Assembly (NCBI GenBank): GCA_003228965.1 | Contig: QIGP01000149.1 | Span: 1 to 8,529 of the forward strand | Direction of reading: 5' to 3' | DNA: 8,529 nucleotides | Source: Gammaproteobacteria bacterium | GTDB taxonomy: Bacteria; Pseudomonadota; Gammaproteobacteria; Steroidobacterales; SZUA-146 | Shown: positions 1-6,579 of the stretch, piece by piece | Numbering within the stretch: the first letter of the stretch is position 1 | Layout: each line of letters starts with the position of its first letter | Notes under the pieces: generated by a model | Databases searched by the model: none | What the model was told of the DNA's origin: nothing | Seen by the model: the letters and a program-made list of their open reading frames with translations, nothing else | Made by a program: the position numbers and the translations under genes

Positions 1-236
1 CAGTCGGCATAGGACATGCCGTACACCGCCTGGTGAGCGTCTTCAAGCGCAAGATCGACGCCCTGCTCTTCGGCGCCTGCAACATACCATTGGCTTAAAC
101 AGTTACGGCAAAAATCGGCCAAAATCATCAAATCAATGTTCTGCACTTCTTTGTGCTGATCCAGATGTTTAAGCAGCCTACGCATTACCGATGCTTCAAT
201 TTCGGTGCGAGTGTCGTGGTCCAGTTGTATGGTCAT
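1..236 (-). CDS. DUF1244 family protein, N-terminal part (runs off the left edge)
   Basis: This gene is cut by the window edge; 78 complete codons are visible, starting MTIQLDHDTRTEIEASVMRR. The sequence matches what I know of the small (about 100 residues) DUF1244 family: a helical start, then NIDLMILADFCRNCLSQW (residues 33-50) and later VYGMSYAD. The Cys-Arg-Asn-Cys pair at residues 43-46 is a family hallmark and could bind metal or be redox active; no biochemical role is established that I know of. The start is the ATG at 236. It overlaps the stop codon of the upstream reductase gene as ATGA and has an AAGGAGG Shine-Dalgarno 7 bases upstream, inside the end of the reductase gene. An ATG at 240 is out of frame. 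The overlap implies translational coupling with the reductase. Family assignment is confident; function is unknown. Confidence 0.85.
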   Translation of the reverse strand, partial: MTIQLDHDTRTEIEASVMRRLLKHLDQHKEVQNIDLMILADFCRNCLSQWYVAGAEEQGVDLALEDAHQAVYGMSYAD

Positions 237-1282
237 TCATCATCCTCCTTAAGGCCCAGGCGCTCATGCATCAACGGACTGGTGGTGGTGTACTGCACAC
301 GCACCTTTTTATTCGGTTCGATTCTTTGCTTAATAGCAAACGCCGCAAGTGCTGCCTCGTGAAAGCCGGACAAAATCAGCTTTTTCTTTCCGGGGTATGT
401 ATTAATGTCGCCAACGGCGTAAACCCCGGGTACGGACGTTTCGAAATTTTCGGTATCAACAGGAAGCGTTTTACGCTCAAGCTCCAGACCCCAGTCAGCG
501 ATTGGACCAAGCTTTGGTGCCAGACCAAAAAAAACCATCATGTGATCAGTCTGAATAGCTTCGATATCACCGTCGGCACGTTTTACCCGCACCTTTTCGA
601 GCTCGCCGTTAACGCCCTGTAGGGAATCGAGCTTGGTATTTTCGAGCAAATCGACAGTACCCGCTGCGGCCAACGCGCGAAGCTTGGCTACCGACGCATC
701 CACCGCCCGATATTGGTCTGTGCGATGAATCACTGTGAGATGCTCAACAATGCCTGCCAACTCAATCGCCCAGTCGAGGGCCGAGTCACCGCCGCCACAG
801 ATGATCAGGCGCTTGCCGGAAAACTGCTCGGGGTTTCGGACTCGATAGTGCAGAGTTTTGCCTTCATATTCGTCCGCATCAGCCACCCGAATACGTCGGG
901 GCTGGAACGAACCCACGCCACCTGCGATCACAACGGCCTTGGCGTGAAATTCCTGGTCGAGGTGTGTGCGCAGCACAAACTGGCCATCGTCCTGGAGGAT
1001 TAACTCAGTGACTTCCTGACCAAGGTGCATACCGGCCCCGAACGGCGAAATTTGCTTCAACAGGTTTTGCGTGAGCTCAAGGCCCGTACAGACAGGAATG
1101 GCTGGAATGTCGTAAATTGGTTTGTCAGGGTAAAGTTCTGCGCACTGCCCGCCAGCTTGAGTTATCGAATCGACAACTTCCGACTTAAGACCTAACAGAC
1201 CAAGTTCAAACACCTGGAACAAGCCGCAAGGCCCTGCCCCAACGATAACGACATCCGTTTTTATTGTAGCTTGTTCACTCAT
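233..1282 (-). CDS. Thioredoxin-reductase-like ferredoxin/flavodoxin-NADP+ reductase
   Basis: This 349-residue flavoprotein should pass electrons between NADPH and ferredoxin or flavodoxin in the cytoplasm. Seen: an N-terminal FAD dinucleotide motif GAGPCG (15-20); a GGQCAELYPDKPIYDIPA stretch (44-61) typical of this group; a second, NADPH-binding motif GGGDSALDW (163-171) followed by HR (186-187), which fits 2'-phosphate binding; and the FAD-contacting GDI near 291-293. The CxxC redox pair of true thioredoxin reductases is absent, which points to the YumC/TrxR-like FNR group rather than TrxB. Length is normal for that group. The ATG at 1282 is the only plausible start: an in-frame TAA lies seven codons upstream with no start codon between. 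No Shine-Dalgarno precedes it, and a TATTAT box sits only 6 bases upstream, so the mRNA may be leaderless. The stop overlaps the DUF1244 start by 4 bases. An exact electron partner cannot be named. Confidence 0.9.
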   Translation of the reverse strand: MSEQATIKTDVVIVGAGPCGLFQVFELGLLGLKSEVVDSITQAGGQCAELYPDKPIYDIPAIPVCTGLELTQNLLKQISPFGAGMHLGQEVTELILQDDGQFVLRTHLDQEFHAKAVVIAGGVGSFQPRRIRVADADEYEGKTLHYRVRNPEQFSGKRLIICGGGDSALDWAIELAGIVEHLTVIHRTDQYRAVDASVAKLRALAAAGTVDLLENTKLDSLQGVNGELEKVRVKRADGDIEAIQTDHMMVFFGLAPKLGPIADWGLELERKTLPVDTENFETSVPGVYAVGDINTYPGKKKLILSGFHEAALAAFAIKQRIEPNKKVRVQYTTTSPLMHERLGLKEDDE

Positions 1283-1288
1283 AGCGTC

Positions 1289-1317
1289 ATAATAATCGGG
1301 TTATTGACCGAATCCAA
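1289..1317 (-). promoter_or_regulatory. Candidate promoter of the reductase-DUF1244 operon
   Basis: On the minus strand a TATTAT -10 hexamer (1289-1294; 5 of 6 to consensus) lies 17 bases from a weak TTGGAT -35 (1312-1317). Transcription from it would begin about 7 bases further on, almost exactly at the A of the ATG at 1282. That agrees with the lack of a Shine-Dalgarno and suggests a leaderless message. The weak -35 makes this only moderately sure. Confidence 0.4.
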
Positions 1318-1355
1318 TTAAAGTGAGAGCGGTCCAGGGGCACTTCCAGGCCGCC

Positions 1356-1385
1356 AACAAAAAAGCCCACCAATGGTGGGCTTTT
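1356..1385 (-). terminator. Rho-independent terminator of the tRNA-Gly gene
   Basis: An 8-bp perfect stem (AGCCCACC at 1364-1371 with GGTGGGCT at 1375-1382; 3-base loop) is extended by A/T pairs on both sides. Read on the minus strand it ends in a run of six T followed by GTT. It begins about 6 bases after the tRNA 3' end, so it should end the tRNA transcript before the reductase gene. The plus-strand T run is shorter (TTTT), so any activity in that direction would be weaker. Confidence 0.85.
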
Positions 1386-1390
1386 AAATT

Positions 1391-1466
<76 letters not shown>

Positions 1467-1505
1467 TTTGTGCTTTCACGCAGATTGCGTGTCGTGCAGC
1501 GGCGT

Positions 1506-1533
1506 ATTGTAGCCGCTGCCTTGTGTTAGTCAA
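1506..1533 (-). promoter_or_regulatory. Promoter of the tRNA-Gly gene
   Basis: Minus-strand TTGACT (-35, 1528-1533; 5 of 6) and TACAAT (-10, 1506-1511; 5 of 6) are separated by 16 bases. The expected start near 1499 would leave a 5' leader of about 33 bases for RNase P to remove. The bases after the -10 box are GC-rich (ACGCCGCTGC), as in discriminators of stringently controlled stable-RNA promoters; that regulation is inferred by analogy. Confidence 0.75.
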
Positions 1534-1708
1534 GCCATTGATCGACGATACGGCAAAAATATCGGAGTCGTATGTAAAATCAGTCCAAGAACACCTGTTA
1601 CGAGCTTCCGGCCCTTTACAGTATCCGCAAAAAACGGCTTAACCACAGCGTTCAAGACCATTGTACGGGATAATAAGCGCGTGGCGAAAGGCCCGCCAGA
1701 GGTGCCTT
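1534..1708. other. Intergenic stretch between pgsA and the tRNA-Gly promoter
   Basis: I find no convincing gene, RNA or repeat here. A reading frame that crosses it on the minus strand is only an out-of-frame extension of pgsA sequence. A weak hairpin at its pgsA end (AAAGGC arms at 1686-1710) overlaps the pgsA stop codon but lacks a U run, so it is at best a poor terminator or a 3'-end stabiliser of the pgsA message. Confidence 0.4.
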
Positions 1709-2275
1709 TTAATCGAGGTCGGTGGTGAGATGCGGCATAGCCGATTTCAGGTAAATGGCCATTGAAATCAGTGTCAGTACGGCCGCAACGAATAGCGCCA
1801 CCATACCCATCCAGTATATCGGAATACCCCAGGTGGGCACTTCCCAGAGCATCCACGACAGCGCAACAATTTGCGCTACAGTCTTGATTTTTCCAACAGG
1901 GCCCACGGCAACCACGTGTCGATTGCCGCCTTCGGCCATCCATTCCCGTAAGGCCGAAATGGTTATTTCCCGACCAATAATGATTGCTGCGGCCAACGCC
2001 ACAGGTATACCAAAAGCATCCGGCACCGAATGCACAATCAAGACCAAAGCAGTGGCCACCATCAGCTTGTCGGCTACCGGATCCAAAAATGCGCCAAACC
2101 GCGAAGTTTGATTGAGTTTCCGTGCGAGGTAGCCGTCGAGAATGTCGGTCAGGCCGGCCGTGATAAAAATCAGGCTGCTGACAGGGCGGGCCCAGTCAAA
2201 CGGCAAAAAGAACGCCACAACAAACAGAGGTATCAAAGCTATTCTAAGCCAGGTTAGCAGTATGGGCCAATTCAT
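1709..2275 (-). CDS. pgsA: CDP-diacylglycerol--glycerol-3-phosphate 3-phosphatidyltransferase
   Basis: PgsA makes phosphatidylglycerophosphate from CDP-diacylglycerol and glycerol-3-phosphate at the inner membrane, the committed step to phosphatidylglycerol and cardiolipin. The 188-residue protein has the complete CDP-alcohol phosphatidyltransferase signature: D44-x2-D47-G48-x2-A51-R52-x8-G61-x3-D65-x3-D69. These Asp residues bind the metal ions. Several hydrophobic stretches fit a multi-helix membrane protein, for example residues 5-25, 33-46 and the C-terminal third. Length is typical. The ATG at 2275 gives the usual MNWPILLTWLRIALIP start; an AAGGA lies about 12 bases upstream, rather far. 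It follows uvrC after a 31-base gap, the conserved gammaproteobacterial order, and is probably cotranscribed with it. Confidence 0.96.
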   Translation of the reverse strand: MNWPILLTWLRIALIPLFVVAFFLPFDWARPVSSLIFITAGLTDILDGYLARKLNQTSRFGAFLDPVADKLMVATALVLIVHSVPDAFGIPVALAAAIIIGREITISALREWMAEGGNRHVVAVGPVGKIKTVAQIVALSWMLWEVPTWGIPIYWMGMVALFVAAVLTLISMAIYLKSAMPHLTTDLD

Positions 2276-2306
2276 TGAGGGCGTTTTTCCTTATCGAGGC
2301 TTGCGG

Positions 2307-4175
2307 TCAGGCTTCGTGGATCTGAGTGTAAATGGTTTTGGCAAGTTTAGGGCCAATTCCTTCAACTTTCTTAAGGTCATCTATACCGGCCCGCTGCACA
2401 CCCTGCAGTCCGCCAAAGTGTCTTAACAATAACCTGCGACGCTTCGCACCGAGACCAGGAATGTGCTCAAGCACGGACGTTGTGGCTTTCTTGTCGCGCC
2501 GACTTCTATGGCTGCGTATGGCAAACCGATGGGCCTCGTCCCTGACCTGCATCAACAAACGTAACGCCGGCGAACTACGCCCAGGGGTTATCCAGCCAGC
2601 TTTTCCGTGCATGAAAAGACGCTCGTGACCAGCTCGTCGTGCGGAACCTTTGGCAATGCCAAGCACAATGGGCTGGTTAATTTGCAGCTCCTCCAGAATG
2701 TCGGCGGCGGCCTTGACCTGACCAGGCCCTCCGTCAATCAGGAGCACATCGGGTAATGGGGCCTCACCACGCTTGATTCGGGTGTAGCGACGTTTTAGCG
2801 CCTGGGACATGGCACCGTAATCGTCGCCTGGACTAACTCCCTCAATGTTGAATCGGCGATACTCGGCGTTGCGCATGGCCTCTCGATCAAACACAACGCA
2901 CGACGCACTGGTCGAGTCACCCGAGGTATGGCTGATATCAAAACACTCAATCCGCTGAAGCATATCGGTACATCCAAGCAACTTTGCCAGCTCTTCCAAC
3001 TGCTCACGTACCTGTTGGCTACTGGCCTGCCGTAACGCCAGTGCATGTTCGGCATTGGTCACCGCAAGCTTTAGCCAACCCGCCCTGTCTTGTCGCACCC
3101 GATGACGAATACTTACGCTGCGTTCAGTTTTCTCACTCAGTGCGCTGGCTATCCAGTCGGCGTCCGGTAATTCCATGTTCACGACAATTTCCGGAGGCGC
3201 CCCTCGAGACAGATAGTATTGAGCGACAAACGCTGACAGCACTTCGTGAGTGTCCGCTTGCGCTACCACGCGGGGAAAGTAGCTGCGAGTGCCAAGATTG
3301 CGTCCCGCCCGAATAAAGATCACGGTAACGCAGTGCGTAGTGCCATCGGTCACGGCTGCCACCACATCCATGTCTATCGCGGCAGCGCCCACCGCAAGTT
3401 GCCGTTCCTGAATTTGTTTAAGGCTGGCCAGCTGGTCGCGGTAGTGCCCGGCCGACTCGTAATCCTGCTCTTGCGATGACACCAACATACGACGCTTGAT
3501 GTCTTCGGTGATCTTTTCGCTCTTGCCTTGCAAGAAGTACAGCGCGTGCTGAATGTCGGACTTGTAGTCTTCACGGGAGACGAGCCCGACACACGGCGCC
3601 GAGCAGCGCTTGATCTGGTGCTGAAGACACGGCCTGGACCTGTGAGAAAAAAACGTGTCGTCGCACGACCTCAGCCGAAACAGCTTTTGTAACAGTTGTA
3701 CGGTTTCGCGCACGGCCAACGTGCTTGGATACGGGCCGAAAAATTTTCCTGCACCGCGGCTTTTGCCACGGTAAAAACTCACGCGAGGAAATTCCTTATG
3801 CATGGACACTTTGATAAACGGGTACGTTTTGTCGTCACGCAGAAGCACGTTGTAGCGCGGTTTCAGGGACTTGATCAGGGTGTCTTCAAGTATCAGTGCT
3901 TCGGCTTCAGTGTTGGTCACAGTAATGTCAACGCGCGTGACCCGGCGCATCATCAACTCTGTTTTTCGTGTTTGCAGATTGGCGCGGAAATAGGACGAAA
4001 CCCTGGACCGCAGGTTGCGCGCTTTGCCGACGTAGATGACGACTCCGTCGGCATCCACCATGCGATAAATGCCTGGTCGCTTGGTCAGACGGATTAGAAA
4101 CTCCGCAGGATCAAACTGTCCAGGCTCGACAGGAAACCCGTCCAGGAGTTCTTCGTGCTCGGAATCTTGTGTCAT
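2307..4175 (-). CDS. uvrC: UvrABC excinuclease subunit C
   Basis: UvrC makes the 3' and 5' incisions around DNA lesions in nucleotide excision repair. The 622-residue protein shows all expected parts. A GIY-YIG nuclease domain (about 33-110) has PGIY at 34-37, YVG at 48-50 and a likely metal-binding Glu97 in ALILE. Four cysteines, C171, C183, C191 and C195, have the spacing of the Fe-S cluster ligands described for E. coli UvrC. A UVR (UvrB-binding) motif lies near 222-257. The RNase H-like endonuclease domain has D413 (ECFDIS), D481 (LLIDGGPGQ) and H549 as likely catalytic residues. Tandem helix-hairpin-helix motifs fill about 569-618. The start ATG at 4175 is fixed by an in-frame TAG two codons upstream; the Shine-Dalgarno is poor, so translation may lean on readthrough from gacA, which ends 29 bases before. 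Confidence 0.97.
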   Translation of the reverse strand: MTQDSEHEELLDGFPVEPGQFDPAEFLIRLTKRPGIYRMVDADGVVIYVGKARNLRSRVSSYFRANLQTRKTELMMRRVTRVDITVTNTEAEALILEDTLIKSLKPRYNVLLRDDKTYPFIKVSMHKEFPRVSFYRGKSRGAGKFFGPYPSTLAVRETVQLLQKLFRLRSCDDTFFSHRSRPCLQHQIKRCSAPCVGLVSREDYKSDIQHALYFLQGKSEKITEDIKRRMLVSSQEQDYESAGHYRDQLASLKQIQERQLAVGAAAIDMDVVAAVTDGTTHCVTVIFIRAGRNLGTRSYFPRVVAQADTHEVLSAFVAQYYLSRGAPPEIVVNMELPDADWIASALSEKTERSVSIRHRVRQDRAGWLKLAVTNAEHALALRQASSQQVREQLEELAKLLGCTDMLQRIECFDISHTSGDSTSASCVVFDREAMRNAEYRRFNIEGVSPGDDYGAMSQALKRRYTRIKRGEAPLPDVLLIDGGPGQVKAAADILEELQINQPIVLGIAKGSARRAGHERLFMHGKAGWITPGRSSPALRLLMQVRDEAHRFAIRSHRSRRDKKATTSVLEHIPGLGAKRRRLLLRHFGGLQGVQRAGIDDLKKVEGIGPKLAKTIYTQIHEA

Positions 4176-4204
4176 TGCCTAAGCCACAACCTGATAGTAT
4201 TGAA

Positions 4205-4849
4205 TTAACTGTATTTACTATCAATCAAGCCGTACTGCATAGCCAGCCTTATGAGGTCCGGAACATTGTCGACATTGGCTTTTTGGAAAATCCGCGTTCG
4301 GTACGTGCTGACCGTTTTGGGACTTAAGTGCAGCATGTTGGAGATGTCTCTACCTGCATAACCTTGTGCAATCAGATTACACACCTGCAGCTCTCGCTCT
4401 GACAGCTGATCAAACACAGACCCGTTGTGGTCGCCCTTAATCGAGGCCTCGGCCATTTGTCTTGCGATTTCTGCACCAAGAAAACGCTCCCCAGCCACCA
4501 CCCGGCGAACAGCGTCGATCATTTCGCTGGCATCGCACGATTTGGTTAGATAGCCCATGACGCCCATCTCAAGGATGCGCTTGGTCATGGGGCCTGCGCC
4601 GTCCATGGTCAGGCAAATGACTTTAACATCGAAACTTGCCAACACGCGGCGCATGGCCTCAACGCCGCCAATGCCGGGCATGTGCTTGTCCATCATCACA
4701 AGGTCGGGCTTGTGAAGACGTACGAGGTCTATCGCTTGCTCTCCGGTATCGGCTTCGCCAACAACGGCTATGTCACTAGCCGCTTCAAGAATCTTGCGAA
4801 TTCCGGTTCGTACGATTTTGTGATCGTCCACCAGCAGCACCCGGATCAT
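4205..4849 (-). CDS. gacA: GacA/UvrY-type response regulator (NarL/FixJ family)
   Basis: This is a two-component regulator: a receiver domain (about 1-120) followed by a LuxR-type helix-turn-helix (about 145-210, LSERELQVCNLIAQG ... SPKTVSTYRTRIF). Its position immediately upstream of uvrC, and its similarity along the length, identify it as the GacA/UvrY/BarA-partner ortholog, which in relatives activates RsmY/Z- or CsrB-type small RNAs. With the start used here the key residues are acidic D8 and D9, phospho-acceptor D54 (MMDKHMPG), T81 and K103. In-frame alternatives are GTG at 4861 and ATG at 4855. I chose ATG at 4849 because a GTGGA Shine-Dalgarno lies 7 bases upstream and the product begins MIRVLLVDDH, as the family does. 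The longest version would be 218 residues. The cognate sensor kinase is not in this window. Confidence 0.92.
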   Translation of the reverse strand: MIRVLLVDDHKIVRTGIRKILEAASDIAVVGEADTGEQAIDLVRLHKPDLVMMDKHMPGIGGVEAMRRVLASFDVKVICLTMDGAGPMTKRILEMGVMGYLTKSCDASEMIDAVRRVVAGERFLGAEIARQMAEASIKGDHNGSVFDQLSERELQVCNLIAQGYAGRDISNMLHLSPKTVSTYRTRIFQKANVDNVPDLIRLAMQYGLIDSKYS

Positions 4850-4900
4850 AGTCATATCCACGACTGCTTAGGCGAATTTATCCAGGGAGATCTCAGCGCC

Positions 4901-6241
4901 CTACTCGCCTGTTTCCATGCGTGCAATGACAGCCGCTCCAAATCCCTTTGTGCCGACCAAAGTCGCGCCGGGGATTAGACGTTCAAGCTTCTCTTCCACG
5001 GTACGTCGCCGTGCCAAATCGCGTTTGGTGCGCTTCGCCGCTGTGTGAAGCAGAGCAAGATCGAAGGTTAATTGTTTAGCGGCAATGGCGTTACGAACAC
5101 CGTTAATGATCAGATCGGCAGCTTCGTTCCAGCCCATATAGCGTAGCATCATCTCTGACGACAATATCAGGGAGCCGGGGTTAACGCGGTCTTTGCCCGC
5201 GTAGCCAGGCGCTGTTCCGTGAGTGGCTTCGAACACGGCCACGCCGTATCCAATGTTGCCGCCGGGTGCAATACCAATACCACCCACTTGAGCGGCGAGC
5301 GCATCGGAAATGTAGTCACCATTAAGGTTTAATGTGGCAATGACGTCGTATTCTTCAGGACGTAGTAAAATTTGCTGCAAAAAGTTATCGGCAATGACGT
5401 CTTTGATGACGATGGAATGACCGGTAAGCGGGTTTGTGAACTCGCACCATGGACCACCGTCCACTTCAACGGCACCAAATTCCTCTTTGGCAAGCTGGTA
5501 GCCCCAGTTGCGAAACGCGCCTTCGGTGAACTTCATGATGTTACCTTTGTGCACCAGCGTCACAGAGGTACGGTCGTTCTCAATGGCGTATTGAATAGCT
5601 TTGCGAATTAGTCGATCGGAGCCTTCTTTTGACACTGGCTTGATACCGATGCCCGAACTCGACGGAAAGCGGATTTTAGACACTCCCATTTCCTGTTGAA
5701 GAAATGCGATGATTTTGTGCACGTCGGGGGAGCCTGCTTCCCACTCGATGCCCGCATAGATATCTTCCGTGTTCTCGCGAAAAATAATCATGTCGATTAA
5801 ATCGGAGTCTTTTGTAGGTGTTTGGATACCCGTGAAATTTTGCACAGGCCGCACACATGCGAACAAATCCAGAGACTGACGAATGGCTACGTTGAGCGAG
5901 CGCATGCCGCCACCCACCGGCGTCGCCAAGGGTCCTTTGATGGAAACCACGTAGTCACGCATGGCATGTAAAGTTTCATCAGGCAGCCAGGCCGCACTGG
6001 TGTATTCCTGCGTCGCTTTGGCGCCGGCATACACTTCCATCCAGGAAATCTTGCGTTTGCCGCCGTAAGCCTTTTCGACGGCCGTATTGACCACGTGCAA
6101 CATCACAGGACTCACGTCTATGCCGATGCCATCACCTTCAATGTAAGGAATAATCGGTTGATCGGGCACATTCAAAGAGCCGTCTTCGTTAGTGGTGATT
6201 TTTTCACCCGTTGTGGGCACCGTGATTCTTTCGTAAAGCAT
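4901..6241 (-). CDS. icd: Isocitrate dehydrogenase, E. coli type, with C-terminal insertion
   Basis: Icd oxidises isocitrate to 2-oxoglutarate in the TCA cycle. The 446-residue product aligns by eye with E. coli Icd (416) almost throughout. Substrate residues are present: S115 (the AceK phosphorylation Ser), N117, R121, R131, R155 and Y162, each at E. coli number plus 2. Two things are odd. The cofactor motif reads HGTAPGYAG, so the Lys that contacts the NADP 2'-phosphate in E. coli (K344) is Gly346, while the next Tyr is kept. Also, 24 extra residues (about 395-418, very basic) sit between TFD and [10 protein letters not shown], where E. coli has Tyr391 and Arg395. With a 2-residue longer N-terminus and 4 extra C-terminal residues, these account for the whole length difference. 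I chose ATG at 6241 by homology; AAGGAAG lies 9 bases upstream. An in-frame ATG at 6355 with a stronger Shine-Dalgarno would add 38 residues. Confidence 0.93.
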   Translation of the reverse strand: MLYERITVPTTGEKITTNEDGSLNVPDQPIIPYIEGDGIGIDVSPVMLHVVNTAVEKAYGGKRKISWMEVYAGAKATQEYTSAAWLPDETLHAMRDYVVSIKGPLATPVGGGMRSLNVAIRQSLDLFACVRPVQNFTGIQTPTKDSDLIDMIIFRENTEDIYAGIEWEAGSPDVHKIIAFLQQEMGVSKIRFPSSSGIGIKPVSKEGSDRLIRKAIQYAIENDRTSVTLVHKGNIMKFTEGAFRNWGYQLAKEEFGAVEVDGGPWCEFTNPLTGHSIVIKDVIADNFLQQILLRPEEYDVIATLNLNGDYISDALAAQVGGIGIAPGGNIGYGVAVFEATHGTAPGYAGKDRVNPGSLILSSEMMLRYMGWNEAADLIINGVRNAIAAKQLTFDLALLHTAAKRTKRDLARRRTVEEKLERLIPGATLVGTKGFGAAVIARMETGE

Positions 6242-6371
6242 CGTGTCGATCTTCCTTGTGTGAGTGTCAAGGGACAAAGCCCACCAGCGCGAGCGCGCCT
6301 TGAAGCCCGTCATGATACCACCGACCGGAATCGATCGAACGATTAATCCAAGCATGGACCTCCTAACTGCT

Positions 6372-6386
6372 CCTGGCCCAGCCAGG
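6372..6386 (-). promoter_or_regulatory. Hairpin just before the upstream icd start
   Basis: CCTGGC and GCCAGG arms (6 bp, 3-base loop) lie about 6 bases before the AGGAGG sequence on the minus strand. A second hairpin, GATGAT at 6391-6396 with ATCATC at 6410-6415, lies just upstream. Both would be in the icd 5' leader and could affect translation start choice. No known riboswitch is recognised. Confidence 0.3.
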
Positions 6387-6429
6387 GCTCGATGATCCAG
6401 ACACGGCCAATCATCGGTTCGTCTCGGCG

Positions 6430-6458
6430 CGTATAAGGGCTTCGCGAAAGCGTCACAA
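6430..6458 (-). promoter_or_regulatory. Candidate icd promoter
   Basis: Minus-strand TTGTGA (-35, 6453-6458; 4 of 6) and TATACG (-10, 6430-6435; 4 of 6) are 17 bases apart, downstream of the strong hairpin that should end aceA transcription. It would give a leader of about 180 bases to the ATG at 6241, or about 68 to the ATG at 6355. A TTGACA closer to the gene (6265-6270) has no matching -10. Confidence 0.35.
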
Positions 6459-6478
6459 ATTACGGCAAACACGTCAGC

Positions 6479-6531
6479 CAGAAACAAGAGAACCCGGCTG
6501 CACACTGTGCACCCGGGTTCTCTTGTTTCTG
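6479..6531. terminator. Very strong bidirectional-looking terminator between aceA and icd
   Basis: A perfect 19-bp stem pairs 6479-6497 with 6513-6531. The 15-base apex contains a further 5-bp stem (TGCAC/GTGCA) with a 3-base loop after one C:C mismatch. The lower stem is A-rich on one side and T-rich on the other (TTCTCTTGTTTCT), and a GC-rich core (AACCCGG/CCGGGTT) follows, as in terminators where the U-rich tail pairs back with an A-rich tract. It begins about 48 bases after the aceA stop, so it should isolate aceA from icd. Confidence 0.75.
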
Positions 6532-6579
6532 CGCTTTGGAAGACGAGACTTCCGAGCCTTGTCGGTTAGCTGGTGCCGG

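Larger units (their letters stand above)
6242..6579. other. aceA-icd intergenic region
   Basis: This 338-base gap holds, in transcription order on the minus strand, the aceA terminator hairpin, a candidate icd promoter, two small hairpins, an AGGAGG Shine-Dalgarno with the in-frame ATG at 6355, and the AAGGAAG site for the ATG at 6241. The icd reading frame stays open back to a GTG at 6505 inside the hairpin loop, but that extension crosses the terminator and is not taken as coding. No separate gene is seen. Confidence 0.6.

Noticed and set aside
191..622. A 143-codon plus-strand frame opposite the reductase gene
   Set aside because: It is antisense to a well-supported flavoprotein gene and shows no recognisable domain.
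1530..1943. A 137-codon minus-strand frame spanning the pgsA 3' end and downstream gap
   Set aside because: Two thirds overlaps pgsA in another frame, where the motif-bearing PgsA frame is certain; composition is unlike a real protein.
6242..6270. Perfect TTGACA (minus strand, 6265-6270) as the icd -35 box
   Set aside because: At 15-19 base spacing there is no acceptable -10 hexamer, and the start would fall inside the coding region.
6242..6505. 88-codon N-terminal extension of icd back to a GTG at 6505
   Set aside because: It would start in the loop of the strong terminator hairpin and has no homology to Icd; only the 6355 option is kept as a possibility.
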